DNA of 64,000 nt from Angiostrongylus vasorum. Lineage: Eukaryota > Nematoda > Chromadorea > Rhabditida > Metastrongylidae. Positions 1-10,400 of this stretch are shown piece after piece; the stretch's first letter is position 1, and every line of letters starts with the position of its first letter. The position numbers and the translations under genes are program-made. The DNA lies in contig JADANN010000164.1 in the NCBI GenBank assembly GCA_018806985.1, positions 868,001-932,000 of the forward strand, given 5' to 3'. The notes below the pieces were generated by a model that did no database searches, was not told the origin of the DNA, and worked only from the letters and a program-made list of their open reading frames with translations.

Positions 1-210
1 TACACAGCCAAACACCTCCATAACCAAACAGAGAAAACGCTGAACCAAGATTTCAATCACATTGAACACAGCTTTGCACACTCACCGCTTTCTATGAGGC
101 TTTCACTGAGTATGTCGCGTGGAGACCAACCGCACAGAGTTCACATGGAAGCGTAATATGCCCCCTCTCATCAAAAATAACTGCCTTATATACTGCCAAA
201 TATCACGCGT
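1..210 (-). repeat. Penelope-like element terminal repeat (left arm)
   Basis: This stretch is the reverse complement of 1495-1700, with only scattered differences and a few small indels. Both arms include the segment around the GTCGCGTGGAGACCAACC motif. The minus-strand PLE frame ends inside this arm at 103. In the element's own direction this is the downstream (direct) terminal repeat. The copy begins at or before base 1, so the window may cut it. Confidence 0.75.
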
Positions 211-1485
211 GATAATGAGGCATTCTTCCCTGCGTTTCATTTTCGGATTTCTGGAATTAATCCAGAATGCCTCGAGAGTTTTGCGCGCTTCTGTTTTCGA
301 TTCCTGCGCGAGGATCGTGACACGTATTTCAAAGTCCTCCCCGCTATGTCTCTGGATCCTATGCGTGCCTAGTGGGGCATTTGGTTTACGTTTGCCGACT
401 AGGTGTTCTTTTATGCGGGCACAGAGGGGTTTGCCCGTTTTGCCAATGTATTCATCTCCGCACGCCTTACAGGAGATCAAATAAACTATACCCGAGCTCA
501 TGCAATCACCATCTCTACCATTAAGGCAAACTATGCAATTCTGCGTTGCACATAGACGGTCATATAGGCGGTTACGAACTAGCTGGCGCCTAAGATTACT
601 CGGTGGCATTTCAACTACGTTTACCGAATTCTCTAGACCCGCCCTTCTTAAGCAGCGTTTTATAGCTGCACTTACATCATTTGAGTTGAAGGGTAGGATA
701 AACGGGACCATTTTATCGCTAGAGTTGTCGTTTGGAGGCCTAAGATTTCCTCTACACCTGTCCCGAGCTACAGTTTCGTAGCCATTAGAAATGGCTATTT
801 GCCGCGCCAAGTTCCGGGACTCCTCTCTCTGCTCTCTTCCCGTGCACACGTTGGTTGCTGTTCGAAACATGTTTCTTACCAGCGCCCTTTTCGTGTGAGA
901 GGGGGTGAGAGGAGAGGTAATCAACCAAGATGTCTTTTTTTACTTGGCTTTCGGCACCACTTCGTAATGTAGCCATTTTCTGACAGGCTAATTTGGACGT
1001 TCAGGAATGGAAGCCAGTTTTCTTTCGGTTTCTCTCGGGTGAACTTGATATACTCTGACTGTTCATTCAACAACTCGAAACATTTGTCCATTTCCTCTTG
1101 TGTTGAGCAAAGGACAAAACAGTCATCTATATATCTACAGTAGAGTAGCGGCCCGAGATCTATCACCGGTGCTTCCATCTTAGACATAAACGCAATGGCC
1201 AGACTTGGTGCCAGTCGTTGTCCCGTTACCAACCCTCTTATTTGAGCGTAGTACTTTCCGGACCATCTGAAGATTGAGCAGCTCAAGCATTTTTTTAAGA
1301 GTGCCATCAACTGCTTTATCTTGAAGCCATACATGTTTATTTCTCCTTCGTGTTGCATCAGGAGTTCGAATATGGCTTTGTATTGCGGAGTCATTCGACA
1401 CGTTTGTATAGAGGGCGCTAACGTCGAACGACTCCATCACGTACGCGCTGCTGGGCTGCGCAGTTCGTAGACGATCCAGAAACAT
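103..1485 (-). pseudogene. Penelope-like retroelement ORF, RT plus GIY-YIG, 5'-truncated and frameshifted
   Basis: Read on the minus strand, the frame opens at about 1485 with the RT segment SFDVSALYTNVSNDS. It continues in another frame (1394-921) through the RT palm, whose catalytic motif is CRYIDDC near 1120-1140, and then a WLPFLN segment. Another frame (924-103) carries the C-terminal GIY-YIG nuclease: GIVYLISC, then a Cys pair (CKACGDEYIGKTG), then ARIKEH. PLEs are known to pair an RT related to telomerase RT with a GIY-YIG endonuclease used for integration. At least three frame breaks, near 1390, 950 and 900, and the missing RT N-terminus make this copy dead. A second copy at 5.8-7.6 kb supplies the missing order of domains. 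Confidence 0.9.
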
Positions 1486-1494
1486 CTATTGATT

Positions 1495-1800
1495 GGGCAG
1501 TATATAAGGCTGTTATTTTGATGGGAGGGGCATATTACGCTTCCATGTGAATTCTGTGCGGTTGGTCTCCACGCGACATACTCAGTGGAAGACTCATAGA
1601 AAGTGGTGAGTGTGCAAAGAACCTATTTTGTGTTCAATGTGATTGAAATTTTGGTTCAGCATTTCTCTGCTTGGTTATGGTGGTGTCCAGCCGTGTAGAT
1701 TGCAGTCAACTTGACCTTTCCAGGCCCTGAGGAAGGCGGAATCCGCCGAAACGTCAGCTTGTTCGTGAATAAAGAATAAAAAATAACACCTCGTGTTTGC
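1495..1800 (+). repeat. PLE terminal repeat, inverted, with hammerhead-like motif
   Basis: Inverted partner of 1-210. It extends further right, to an AT-rich end (GAATAAAGAATAAAAAATAA at about 1768-1787). At 1721-1760 it contains CTGAGGA, a GGCGG/CCGCC hairpin, then GAAAC-GTC. That order matches the conserved core of a hammerhead ribozyme. Such motifs are known from PLE terminal repeats. Confidence 0.75.
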
Positions 1801-1861
1801 TCAACAAGAATAAGAAGAACTACTTGATCAATGCCGAGGTTAATAGAAAGTCGGACGTGGG

Positions 1862-2066
1862 TGTTATTGAAGCGTTTGGCCTAGTAAGTTGTATATCAGT
1901 ATACCCTTCCAGGCTCTGAAGAAGGCGATACTGCCGAAACATCAGCTACTGTTGTATTGTATTATGTTTTTCTATGGAAGTAAATGTATGCTGTATAACA
2001 ACCTCGCGACTGCTGAACAAGAACACGACGCATTCATATTCCAATGCCGTGGTTAATAGAAAGTTG
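1862..2066 (+). repeat. Solo PLE terminal repeat, family B, with hammerhead-like motif
   Basis: Near-identical to 7828-7945 (plus) and to the reverse complement of 5600-5790. It starts at GTTATTGAAGCGTTTGGCC and ends near AGAAAGTTGATCCTGGGAAC. The core at 1916-1944 reads CTGAAGA, GGCG/TGCC stem, GAAAC-ATC. No coding part of the element is attached. Confidence 0.7.
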
Positions 2067-3410
2067 ATCCTGGGAACTATTGCATATAGCAGCATCCACA
2101 ATGTGGGTTTACTAGTCTATATCGGAACCACAAAGAAAGGCTTTAGTTCTTGAATGTGCCGTTATAACAAGACCAACAGTAAAAAAGCTACAATAAGCGT
2201 ACACTTCTTCTATCGCTTCACTTTTAGCTGTTCACGTGTAACGAAAGCACTTGCAAGCAAAACGTTTCGAACAACTGCAGATTTGTGTAGAGGACGAGGA
2301 AAAAGGAGGTATCCAGTGGTAGTTTTGTCTTGCTAAATAACTATCTTTATTTTGTAAAAGATCATTTCAAAAGTTACGACGTGAAATTTTCGTCTTGAGG
2401 ATCACCTATGAGAAAATCTAGGTAAGGTGTGAGCACTTCGAACTAATAACCACTTCTACCTGCTCGTTGCGGGGCCCATTGAGCATCCTTTAACACTCGA
2501 ACGAGACTGATGAAATTTATTGGTGTGCCCGAATAACTCAATAATTAACGGGATTACAGATGGTACAGTTCATGAGGGTCAGACTTATTCCTAGACCAAC
2601 ACAAATGAACAGAAGCACTTTAGACAGAATTTGTTCTCAATGAGATAGTCATATCACCACATTGTGATTTCCTTTAATACACGTAGTAGTCAAATGCTTA
2701 CCTTCAACACACGATATAACCTGAAGAATATAGACATAACATAATTTCTCAAGGTAAAAAGTAGGGGACCATATCTATGTACTCTAGTAAGAAAGTAAAA
2801 AGTTTAAGAGGGCTAAATTCTAGGGGATTTTTATAGTGAGGGTATTTCCAAACTGAGCCAAAACACTGAATGTTCCTATCGTGCCTCGAGGAAGCTCCGA
2901 AGAGTCCAAGGAAGTCCCCGAGCTCAGTTCTTCTGGATATGTTCAGAAATAGTTTTCTTGAGAAAATCTTAAAAGTTTAGACAAAAAAAGACAGATTTAA
3001 TGGAAAATGTTCCAAACACTGCTGTGGTAATTTTATTATTTACAATACGTTCTCTGATGCTATGTTAGCGTTTTTTGAAACTACACACCTCTCAAGAAAG
3101 GGTACGAAGCTTCATCAACACCCCACCTAGTATGAAGCGGTTAAGATTTCATTAACTCAGCAAACGTCGTATCAGCTGAGAGCAGAGACAGCACAATGCG
3201 AATAAATACAATGTTCTTTCACGAAGTACAGCCGTAAGACGTTGTCGTTCTTGTTCTAAATCGCTAATACAAGGAAACTGCACCAGAACTCAAGCCTACA
3301 AGAAGGTCCTCAAAACATAAAGTAACACACCGGAAGTAATTAGGGTCATGATCTTTCGCTCATCAAAGACAAGCATCTATCAGCTATAAGGACTTAAATA
3401 CGTTTTGAAT
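2067..3410. other. Intergenic, no gene seen
   Basis: AT-rich sequence with only short, non-conserved frames. I see no splice-compatible exons or repeat family here. Confidence 0.5.
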
Positions 3411-3414
3411 TATT

Positions 3415-3765
3415 AGGCTAACACGAGGTTGATAAGAATGTTTATACGGCCAACGTTTCAACGTCTTCATCTTCTTCAGAGCTTGACTGATCTGAGTCGA
3501 TGTCCACACCTGGTCGTTGTCGTGTTCGCTGCTGCATCGAATCGAATCTAATGGAAGGAGCACCACTAAAATAATGAACTTCACTCAGCGGTGCCCTTTC
3601 ATAACAGGGCGTGTGTTGATCGATTGCCTTCATCCAATACGATCTACAACGAGCTGTGGACCATCGACTAGAGTCAATCGGGCCCCTGAAAAAGGCGAAG
3701 ACGTTGAGACCTTAACCGAATAAACTTTTTTTATCAAGCTCGTGCCAGCTTAATTATTTAAAGAG
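3415..3765. repeat. Inverted pair of terminal-repeat-like sequences (third family)
   Basis: The reverse complement of 3415-3530 aligns with 3640-3765. Shared landmarks are a TGTGGAC-ATCGACT block, CTGAAGAAG or CTGAAAAAGG, GAAGACGTTGA, then ATAAAC and TTATCAA, with CTCGTG near the end. The internal part resembles a decayed hammerhead-type motif (CTGAAGA ... GTTGAAACGTTGGCC on the minus strand). A related end lies at 31595-31685. This is probably an old PLE or foldback insertion whose centre has been lost. Confidence 0.5.
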
Positions 3766-4567
3766 GCATTGACTTTTAATGCAGAGGTTAAGTGACGGTT
3801 GGTTAAACAAAGTACGAGGGTATCGATCGATGGAACTAATCATACCCTAAAAGCTTAGCAATTAAGGAGACGATTCTCCATTCCACGGAGAGCATTTATT
3901 ATCGTTTAATAGTTTAAGCAGAATATGAAGCTCCCTTCTTTGTAGGGGGGAACATACTAGTCAGACTACTTCGTCTCCTGTTTATGAAGACAGAGCGGGC
4001 TACTCGACGTCAGTTGGTGCTTCTCTTTTTTTGTAGTGAGGTCGGTGATGTTACCCCTACGCACGGTTTGAGAAAACCAGAGTGAATGAGATCGGCTATA
4101 ACACAGCGCTTTATGATCTTATGATGCTTTGGAGACGGATTTCATTACGTAGCGATAGAATCACTCATTCCAGATGGTGAATAAAGTGGTCCTTTCCACT
4201 TTGTTAGCCCCATTCCCTCGAATATGACTATCGCCGTCCTTTAGCATCGGTGTATTAGATATGTTGCTCATGGATAAGACTTTCGTTATTTGGATTTTGG
4301 TACAGTTGAAATTTTCCATCCCAGTCTTGCACATTATGTTTTCATTCGTAGTTTGTTTTATTCCAGCTTATCCGCTATTTAGTAGAGGCTTTGTCTTTTC
4401 AGAGCTCAATGCCTTGCTTCTCAGTTTTTTTCTACTCGATTTACAAACAATATTCCTTATGGAGAGTGGAATGCTTAGCGTATTTTCGTTACACTTTTAC
4501 TTTTGCGAATTTATCTCCGGTTAAAGTTATTGGAATAGAAATTGAACAAAGAAAATTCGGACTGTTT

Positions 4568-4790
4568 TCATACGAATTCAAATATGTAAGTATAGCTATG
4601 GAAAAACCTAGCAATGTCCACGTTGCATTCGGATGGTACGTAGTTGGTTTCAAAAATGTGGTGGAGATAAGGAGGTTTAGGACAAGGAGGGTCAGGAAGA
4701 AGACGCCGTTGTAGATGATGGTCATCTGAATGAATCTGATCCACGCACAGCACTCGGAGAGCTCGCCCAAGGAACTATATGGAAGTAAAA
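4568..4790 (-). CDS. Possible exon of an unrecognised membrane protein
   Basis: On the minus strand this stretch is noticeably more GC-rich than its surroundings. It lies between an acceptor-like TTCCATATAG near 4775 and a donor-like GCTAG/GTTTTT near 4608. In one frame it reads through a strongly hydrophobic run (MTIIYNGVFFLTLLVLNLL, then ISTTFLKP), which could be a membrane span. Another frame is also open, so even the frame is uncertain. I recognise no family and found no partner exons. Confidence 0.2.
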
Positions 4791-5067
4791 CAGCAAATGG
4801 TTTCAAAACAACCTAAAGGAAATTTGCAAAAATGACTCGGAAAGTGGATACTGTATTACGAGTTAGAAAAACTTCACTCTGCGCTTCGTTAGTGTAATAA
4901 AAATGACTTGTGTTTTCCTGGTCTCATTGTAACCATTACCGAAATGAATTCTCTACGAAAATCGACGATGTTCTGAGAATGGATTGAACACCGGAAGACT
5001 TTTCGAAGAAAAATTTAACAATGGATAAAATTTTTTGAAGAGAAGAAAATTATGGTGACTATGACAG

Positions 5068-5336
5068 GCAGTGTAGCGTAGTGGTTAAAGGAGCCGTACA
5101 ACACAACGGTTCGATCCCGCGCTCTAGGTTCACAAACCTTCCATCTCTTTGCGGTCAGCAGATCGGTGCCAGACTTGTCTGGGAGAATAACAGCACCATT
5201 GGTAGACAACAGCTAGTCATTGTATAAACCATATATGCATTCAATCGCCTCTAATGATGTTTAATGAAGTCGAATGCATGGCGCTTCTTTCAGGGATTGA
5301 TCAACGCCGAGAGTTTTATCCTTTATCCTTTATCAT
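5068..5336 (+). repeat. SINE family 1 copy
   Basis: tRNA-like head with box A (TAGCGTAGTGGTT) and box B (GGTTCGATCCC). The body ends in AGTCGAATGCATGGCGC and GGGATTGATCAACGCCGAGAG, followed by the family tail CTTTATCC repeated. Confidence 0.75.
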
Positions 5337-5599
5337 AGACGATCTGAACAAAGTTATCCACGAGTTAATTATTAGCTTTTTATACTTAGTGATAAAATTG
5401 GAGCAGAGGAGTGAGGTAAACGAGTGTTACTTTTGGAACTTCGACTTATGCCGTGGTTGTAGTTGGTGAGAGAGATTTTCAAAACCTAGTCGCTATCAGA
5501 TATGCCGTCAAGAGGTTTCTCAGCTACAGGAACTTAAAATATTATTTAGGTGAAATAGATAAGGTGCCCCCTAATTTAACAGTTTTTTATTGCGAGTAA

Positions 5600-5790
5600 A
5601 TAATGTTTACTATTCCCAGGGTCGACTTTCTATTAACCACGGAGCTGGAGTATGGATGCGTCGTTTTCTTGTTCAGCAATCTCGAGGTTGTTAAACAGCA
5701 TACATTTCCTTCCTTAGAAAAACGCAGTACAATACAAAAGTAGCTGACGATTCGGCAGTATCGCCTTCTTCAGAGCCTGGAACGTTTTTT
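5600..5790 (-). repeat. PLE terminal repeat, inverted relative to the element
   Basis: Reverse complement of the family B terminal repeat seen at 1908-2066 and 7860-7945. On the minus strand the core at 5741-5781 is CTGAAGA, GGCG/TGCC stem, then GAAT instead of GAAA, so this motif is mutated at an invariant position. It abuts the upstream end of the plus-strand PLE coding region. Confidence 0.75.
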
Positions 5791-5799
5791 AGAGAGCAG

Positions 5800-7625
5800 G
5801 ACCCTAACGATGCAGTTGACATAAAACTCCGCATGTTTTCGGACGGCGTTCTCAAGACCCTCAATCACTACCGCGATAGAAAGTTTATCTCTAACCTTAC
5901 AGCCGCACAAAAATATTGCATGCGAGAAATTAGAGAATTAATAAATCGAAAACAATAAGATTGTCTGTTAGTGATAAGGGGGGAGAGTTCGTAGTTATTC
6001 CTCGCCAGCTGGATGTTGAGATAACAGAGGGAACATCTTAGTGATGCTACCCTCTATCGCCCATCCTCTGAAAAAGGAATATAAAAGTCAATACCGAAAG
6101 CTGAACAATCAATGGGTCAGTGTGGCAAAGGCTGCAGGTTTAAAATCATCGGTAATTTCGCACTTTAAAATCGATAAACCAACATGTCCTGTCCTATACC
6201 TACTTATTAAAACACATAAGTTGGTATCACCTGATGATCTTGCGTCAACTAATCCGTCATCATTTAAGGTTAGACCCATAATCAGCTGTGTAGACGGGCC
6301 AGCGGATTATAATAACCTGGTTTTTTAAGCCTAATACTTACCCAGTTGCTTAACCACATTCCAGTTCACCTCACAAACACCCAAATGTTCCTAGAACGTC
6401 TACGTAATGCGTCTCCTAATAACGCGTACGTGATGAAGTCCTTCGACGTTACTGCGCTGTACACCAACGTATCGAATGACTCCGTAACGCAAGCCATCTT
6501 CGAATTTCTTGTTGAACATGAAGGAGGAATAAATATGCATGGCTTATGCATCCAGCAGATAATGGCTCTCTTAAACGAGTGCCTAAACTGCTCGATTTTC
6601 AGATGGTCTGGGAAATGTTTTGCGCAAATAAGGGGGTTGGCAATGGGACAGTGACTGTCACTAAGCCTTGCCATTGTGTTTATGTCTAAGATAGAAGCCC
6701 TCGATCTCCGGCCACTACTCTACTGCAGATATGTAGATGACTGTTTTGTCGTCTTCTCTACACAGGAGGAGATGGACAAAGTGCATTGAATTATTGAAAG
6801 AGCAGTCTGAGTACAATAACTTCACGCGCGAGAAACCGCGAAAAAACTGGCTTCCGTTTTTAAACGCTCAAATAAACCTATCAAGTAGCGGTTACATGGC
6901 AAAGTGGTACCGAAAGCCAAGTAACAAGAACATCCTCGTTCATTTCCTTTCTTACCACCCTTCACCCACAAAGAGGGCGCTTATGAGAAACATGTTTCGA
7001 ACAGGCACCTCTGTGTGCACAACCAGTGAACTAAAGGAAGAATCGCGCGACTTGGCTCGGGAAATAGCCATCTCCAATGGCTACGAAATAGTAACCCCAC
7101 GAGATAAGTTTAGAAGGAGAGCGACGCGCCTAAGCGAAACAGTTGGCCAAAAAGAAAGTCCCGTTCATGTTGCCCTTTATTAGCGATGAAGTAAGTGTAG
7201 CTATTAAACGATGCTTAAGAAGGGCAGGTCTAGAGGAATGGGTAGCGATAGTTGAAATACCACCGGCTACTCTACGTCGTCAGTTAGTTAGTAACCGCCT
7301 GTATGACCGTCTATGCGAAACAACAAATTGCGTAATTTGCCTTTACGGCAGGGACGGCGATTTCATGAGTTCAGGTACGATCTACCTGATCTCTTGTAAT
7401 AATTGCGGAGATGAATATTTTGGCGAAACGGGCAGACCTTTGTGTATCCGTATAAAACAACACTTGGATGGCAAACGGAAACTAAGACAAAGTACGGAGA
7501 TGATTTTGAAGTAAAAGTCAATGTCCTTACACAGGAGAGTAAAACATCAGCGCGAAAACATCTTGAGGCTTTTTTGGATAAATGCCAAAAACCCTACAAT
7601 GATTAGCAGGGATGAATGCCCAGAG
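5800..7625 (+). pseudogene. Penelope-like retroelement, nearly full-length, frameshifted
   Basis: More complete than the copy at 103-1485. From 5800 it shows the N-terminal region (SDKGGEFVVIPRQLD near 5965-6020, a conserved PLE motif), then RT blocks LYLLIKTHK and VRPIISCVDGPAD. Next come SFDVTALYTNVSNDS (6438-6482), FRWSGK..QIRGLAMGQ, the catalytic CRYVDDC at about 6725-6745, and WLPFLN. Last is the GIY-YIG nuclease with GTIYLISC, CGDEYFGETGRPL and IKQHL (7370-7460). Stops and frame changes near 5957, 6030, 6327, 6652, 6785 and 7180 inactivate it. It ends in AT-rich sequence before a direct terminal repeat at 7828-7945. Confidence 0.9.
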
Positions 7626-7827
7626 GTCATACGCGACCTGACCCCGTAGATTCGCATCAATTTCTGATGTGGGACGGTGCAGTCATCAACCTTATGCGAC
7701 TATAATCAGCTGTTCTAATCTTCCTCATTGGAAGTCACGTAAAAAAAGCGGTGAGTTTTTTTCGAGAAGCTGTTGACCATGTAATTACCATAGAGTTTTT
7801 TCGTGTTCTTGTAAGCGTTATTGAAGC

Positions 7828-7945
7828 GTTTGGCCCAGTAAATTGTATATCAGCATACCGTTCCAGGCTCTGAAGAAGGCGATACTGCCGAAACATCAGC
7901 TACTGTTGTATTGTTCTGTTTTTCTATGGAAGTAAATGTTTACTG
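7828..7945 (+). repeat. PLE terminal repeat (direct), with hammerhead-like motif
   Basis: Downstream terminal repeat of the 5.8-7.6 kb element, nearly identical to 1862-1970. Core at 7868-7896: CTGAAGA, GGCG-ATAC-TGCC hairpin, GAAAC-ATCAGC. The inverted partner is 5600-5790. Confidence 0.75.
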
Positions 7946-8110
7946 TGCTTGAAGTTTGGAGTTAAAAAAAGCATTAGTTGGAATTAACCTATAAACGACA
8001 ACTTGTTGGTACTAAAAAAACGCTCTTGGATGGATTCCATGTTTTTAAATACTCACTATATATGTCCTTACGAAATGTCGTTCTTGAGGTGATGCGAGGC
8101 TGTTATAAGT

Positions 8111-8235
8111 TGTCGTTGCTGTTGTTGTACTTGTTTAATGGCCGACCACAGGTGTTCCCATTCGCAGCAGCACCGCTGTGAGGGAGGCGAAATCGCCGAA
8201 ACGTCGGCCATCAAACAGCGACAACAAAGGCAACT
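8111..8235 (+). repeat. Third type of hammerhead-like terminal repeat
   Basis: At 8185-8205 GGCGAAATCGCC is followed by GAAAC-GTC. The flanks GTTTAATGGCCGAC (8133-8146) and GTCGGCCATCAAAC (8203-8216) are reverse complements with one mismatch, giving a long closing stem. The CTGANGA box is imperfect (CTGTGAGGGA). This is probably the end of another PLE lineage. Confidence 0.5.
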
Positions 8236-8344
8236 TACACCAACTTCGCATTAGCTCAACAAAAGCAGTTGGTAAGACCATTTACAGACAAATTGGTCAT
8301 TTATGCCAAGTTTATTGGAAGACGGTCTTTTGAGTACTTGCTAC

Positions 8345-8765
8345 TTACTTGCACACTTAGATGGCACGCCTTCACTGGTTATGCGAGCCTTGGCACAATT
8401 TCCATTTTCCGGAGAGTTGTTGGTTTATCCATTGTGGTTCCTGGAGTCCTAAGGTCGGCCAAGCCGAATCGCTCCTCAGGTCGCCACCACCACAGGTAGT
8501 TGCCGCACTTGTAGGATCAAAGGGAGATTTGTCACCATGCGACTAGTTTCATACCATGGCGGTGGCGGATCCTGGTATTGGTTTAGTCTTTGGTAGGTTT
8601 CCAAATGGAAACCTCGGACTCCCTTCTCAATTTAGGAGGCCTTTTTTGGGGGGAATGTACCAACCTCTGTACATCGCAGCCCGACATTCAGGAACACTTC
8701 CCGAGCATGATGAGGAGGCGAACCGTTTAAATACTTATCCGGACAAAAGCCTTCGCCTATCTTCT
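8345..8765 (+). repeat. Dispersed repeat D copy
   Basis: One of five copies. Landmarks are CTTCACTGGTTATGCGAGCC, CACAATTTCCATTTTCC, CACCACCACAGG, GTCACCATGCGACTAG and GGATCCTGGTATTGG. Related copies lie at 9585, 48893, 53590 and 55700. No tRNA-like head or transposase is seen, so the class is unknown. Short open frames through it are incidental. Confidence 0.65.
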
Positions 8766-9224
8766 CTTAACAAGAGTCTGCAAACCGTTATGACAGTTCT
8801 GTCTGGATACATGAAAGTCTAAAGTTGTTCGTTGCAACCAAATTCGTGGTTTCATTACCGTTTTCGTCAAATATGTAGATTAGAAGATCTGGAGATTTAA
8901 GAGTGCATTTTTTTCGGAGCCTATTACGTGTTGGATGACTCTTAATATCTTATGAGGTCGTTTAAACTCGTATACTGGTTGAGTTAGCTTTCGAGTCTCC
9001 TGTAGCGTAAGCCCAAATTTAGCCATTCAATTTCAGAAGAACATTCCCTAACGACTTGCCGGAATTCAGAAGTAGGAAACAAATAAATTACCATCAACAT
9101 CACAATTTTATAGTCGTGTTTTTGAATATTTGTAGACCCATGGCGCTCCAACGTTTCATCCGTGTCAGGCAGCAACACGATCTTCAGCATCACAGTTAAT
9201 ACTATAGTGTTACATGATGTGGAA

Positions 9225-9534
9225 TACATATGTATATATATATATATATATATAACTATTAAAAAATGAAGGATAAAGCTTTCGGAGAGTATCAATCCCT
9301 GAGGGAAGCGTCATACATTCGACTTTATTAAGCATCGCTTGGAGGTGATTGAATACATATCTGGCCTTTACAATGACTCGCAGTGGCCTACCGATGTATC
9401 GGCCCCGGAGGGATGGAAGGCTTGGTGGGCCATGGGCTCAGGGATCGATTCCACATGTGTGTTGCAAGGCCCTTCCGACCACTGCGCCACACTCTTTTAT
9501 GTAAATATATATATATTTATATATATATATATAG

Positions 9535-9573
<39 letters not shown>

Positions 9574-9575
9574 TT
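9225..9575. repeat. TA microsatellites flanking a SINE
   Basis: Tracts of TA repeats at about 9232-9254 and 9505-9575 lie on either side of the SINE at 9268-9494. A further short TATA tract lies near 9714-9745. Confidence 0.85.
9268..9494 (-). repeat. SINE family 1 copy (minus)
   Basis: The tail AGCTTTATCC is at the left and the tRNA-like head (GTGGCGCAGTGGTCGG, minus strand) at the right. Part of the body is missing around the GATGTATCGG-CCCC junction, where about 45 bases present in other copies are deleted. Confidence 0.75.
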
Positions 9576-9584
9576 ACTTGGATA

Positions 9585-9713
9585 CTTAACTGGATGGCCC
9601 GTCTTCACTAATTGTGCAGATCCCAGCACAATCTCCATTTTTTTTGGAGACTTGCTGGGTGAGCCATTATGGTTCCCTGGGATCTCGAGGTCAGCCTGGC
9701 CAAAGTCTGCTCC
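9585..9713 (+). repeat. Dispersed repeat D, 5' fragment
   Basis: Carries only the first ~130 bases of repeat D (ACTTGGATACTT, GGCCCGTCTTCACT, CACAATCTCCATTTTT). It stops at TA-rich sequence. Confidence 0.6.
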
Positions 9714-9799
9714 CATATATATACATGGATATAAATATATATGTATGTATATGTATGGTAGACATACTGTATATTGCAATTTGTATATTGTGAAATGAG

Positions 9800-10260
9800 T
9801 CTAGTATAAAATGGTGACAGGACTTCAAAAAATTTTTGAAATATAAGCCCTGTTAAATCTCATTGATGAAGGCATTTCCAGTGAGCAACAGGCCACTCTG
9901 AGGAAGCTTCTTTGATGATCATCTTATCACAACGAAGAGCCTTTCCTATGTGTCAACTTCTAGAGTTTAAGCAGAGGCATTTCTGCGTCCCCACATTGGC
10001 CACACTGTCTAAGCTTCACACCCTCTCCAACAGCAATAGCCTCTCTCTCGTCGCATTGTGATCCCGTCTAAAGAGGTTTTCTTTTGTAAATTTAGTGAGT
10101 GTAGAGAATAGCTCTTCATATGCCATTTCTGGTATTGGATCTAGATTTGATACACTATCCACTGAATGCAAAAACTTCGGGTAAAGGACTTCTATAGGCC
10201 ACAGAAAACGTATGACAGAACGTTGTACGTAGTGTCACGGTGTCATATGTGTTAATACTA
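9800..10260. other. Intergenic, no gene seen
   Basis: No conserved exon, RNA gene or repeat family was recognised. Confidence 0.4.
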
Positions 10261-10265
10261 CTTCA

Positions 10266-10400
10266 GGGTGCCGAGTAGCGCATTGGTAGTAATGCAGGTC
10301 GTCACACGAGCAAGATTTCGGTTCGAACCAGCACCAGGCTCACCTAACATCTCCTGTCTGCAGAAATTGAAACCAGACTTGTTTGGAAACGCTTAGTTCT
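10266..10400 (+). repeat. Decayed tRNA-headed SINE fragment
   Basis: Box A-like TAGCGCATTGGTAG and box B-like GGTTCGAACCA in tRNA-like spacing, followed by the body word ACCAGACTTG shared with the other SINEs. It probably belongs to family 2. It lacks a believable acceptor stem, so it is not called a tRNA gene. Confidence 0.5.

Noticed and set aside
119..781. Plus-strand frames of 121 and 93 codons
   Set aside because: These are complementary-strand shadows of the PLE GIY-YIG region and its terminal repeat.
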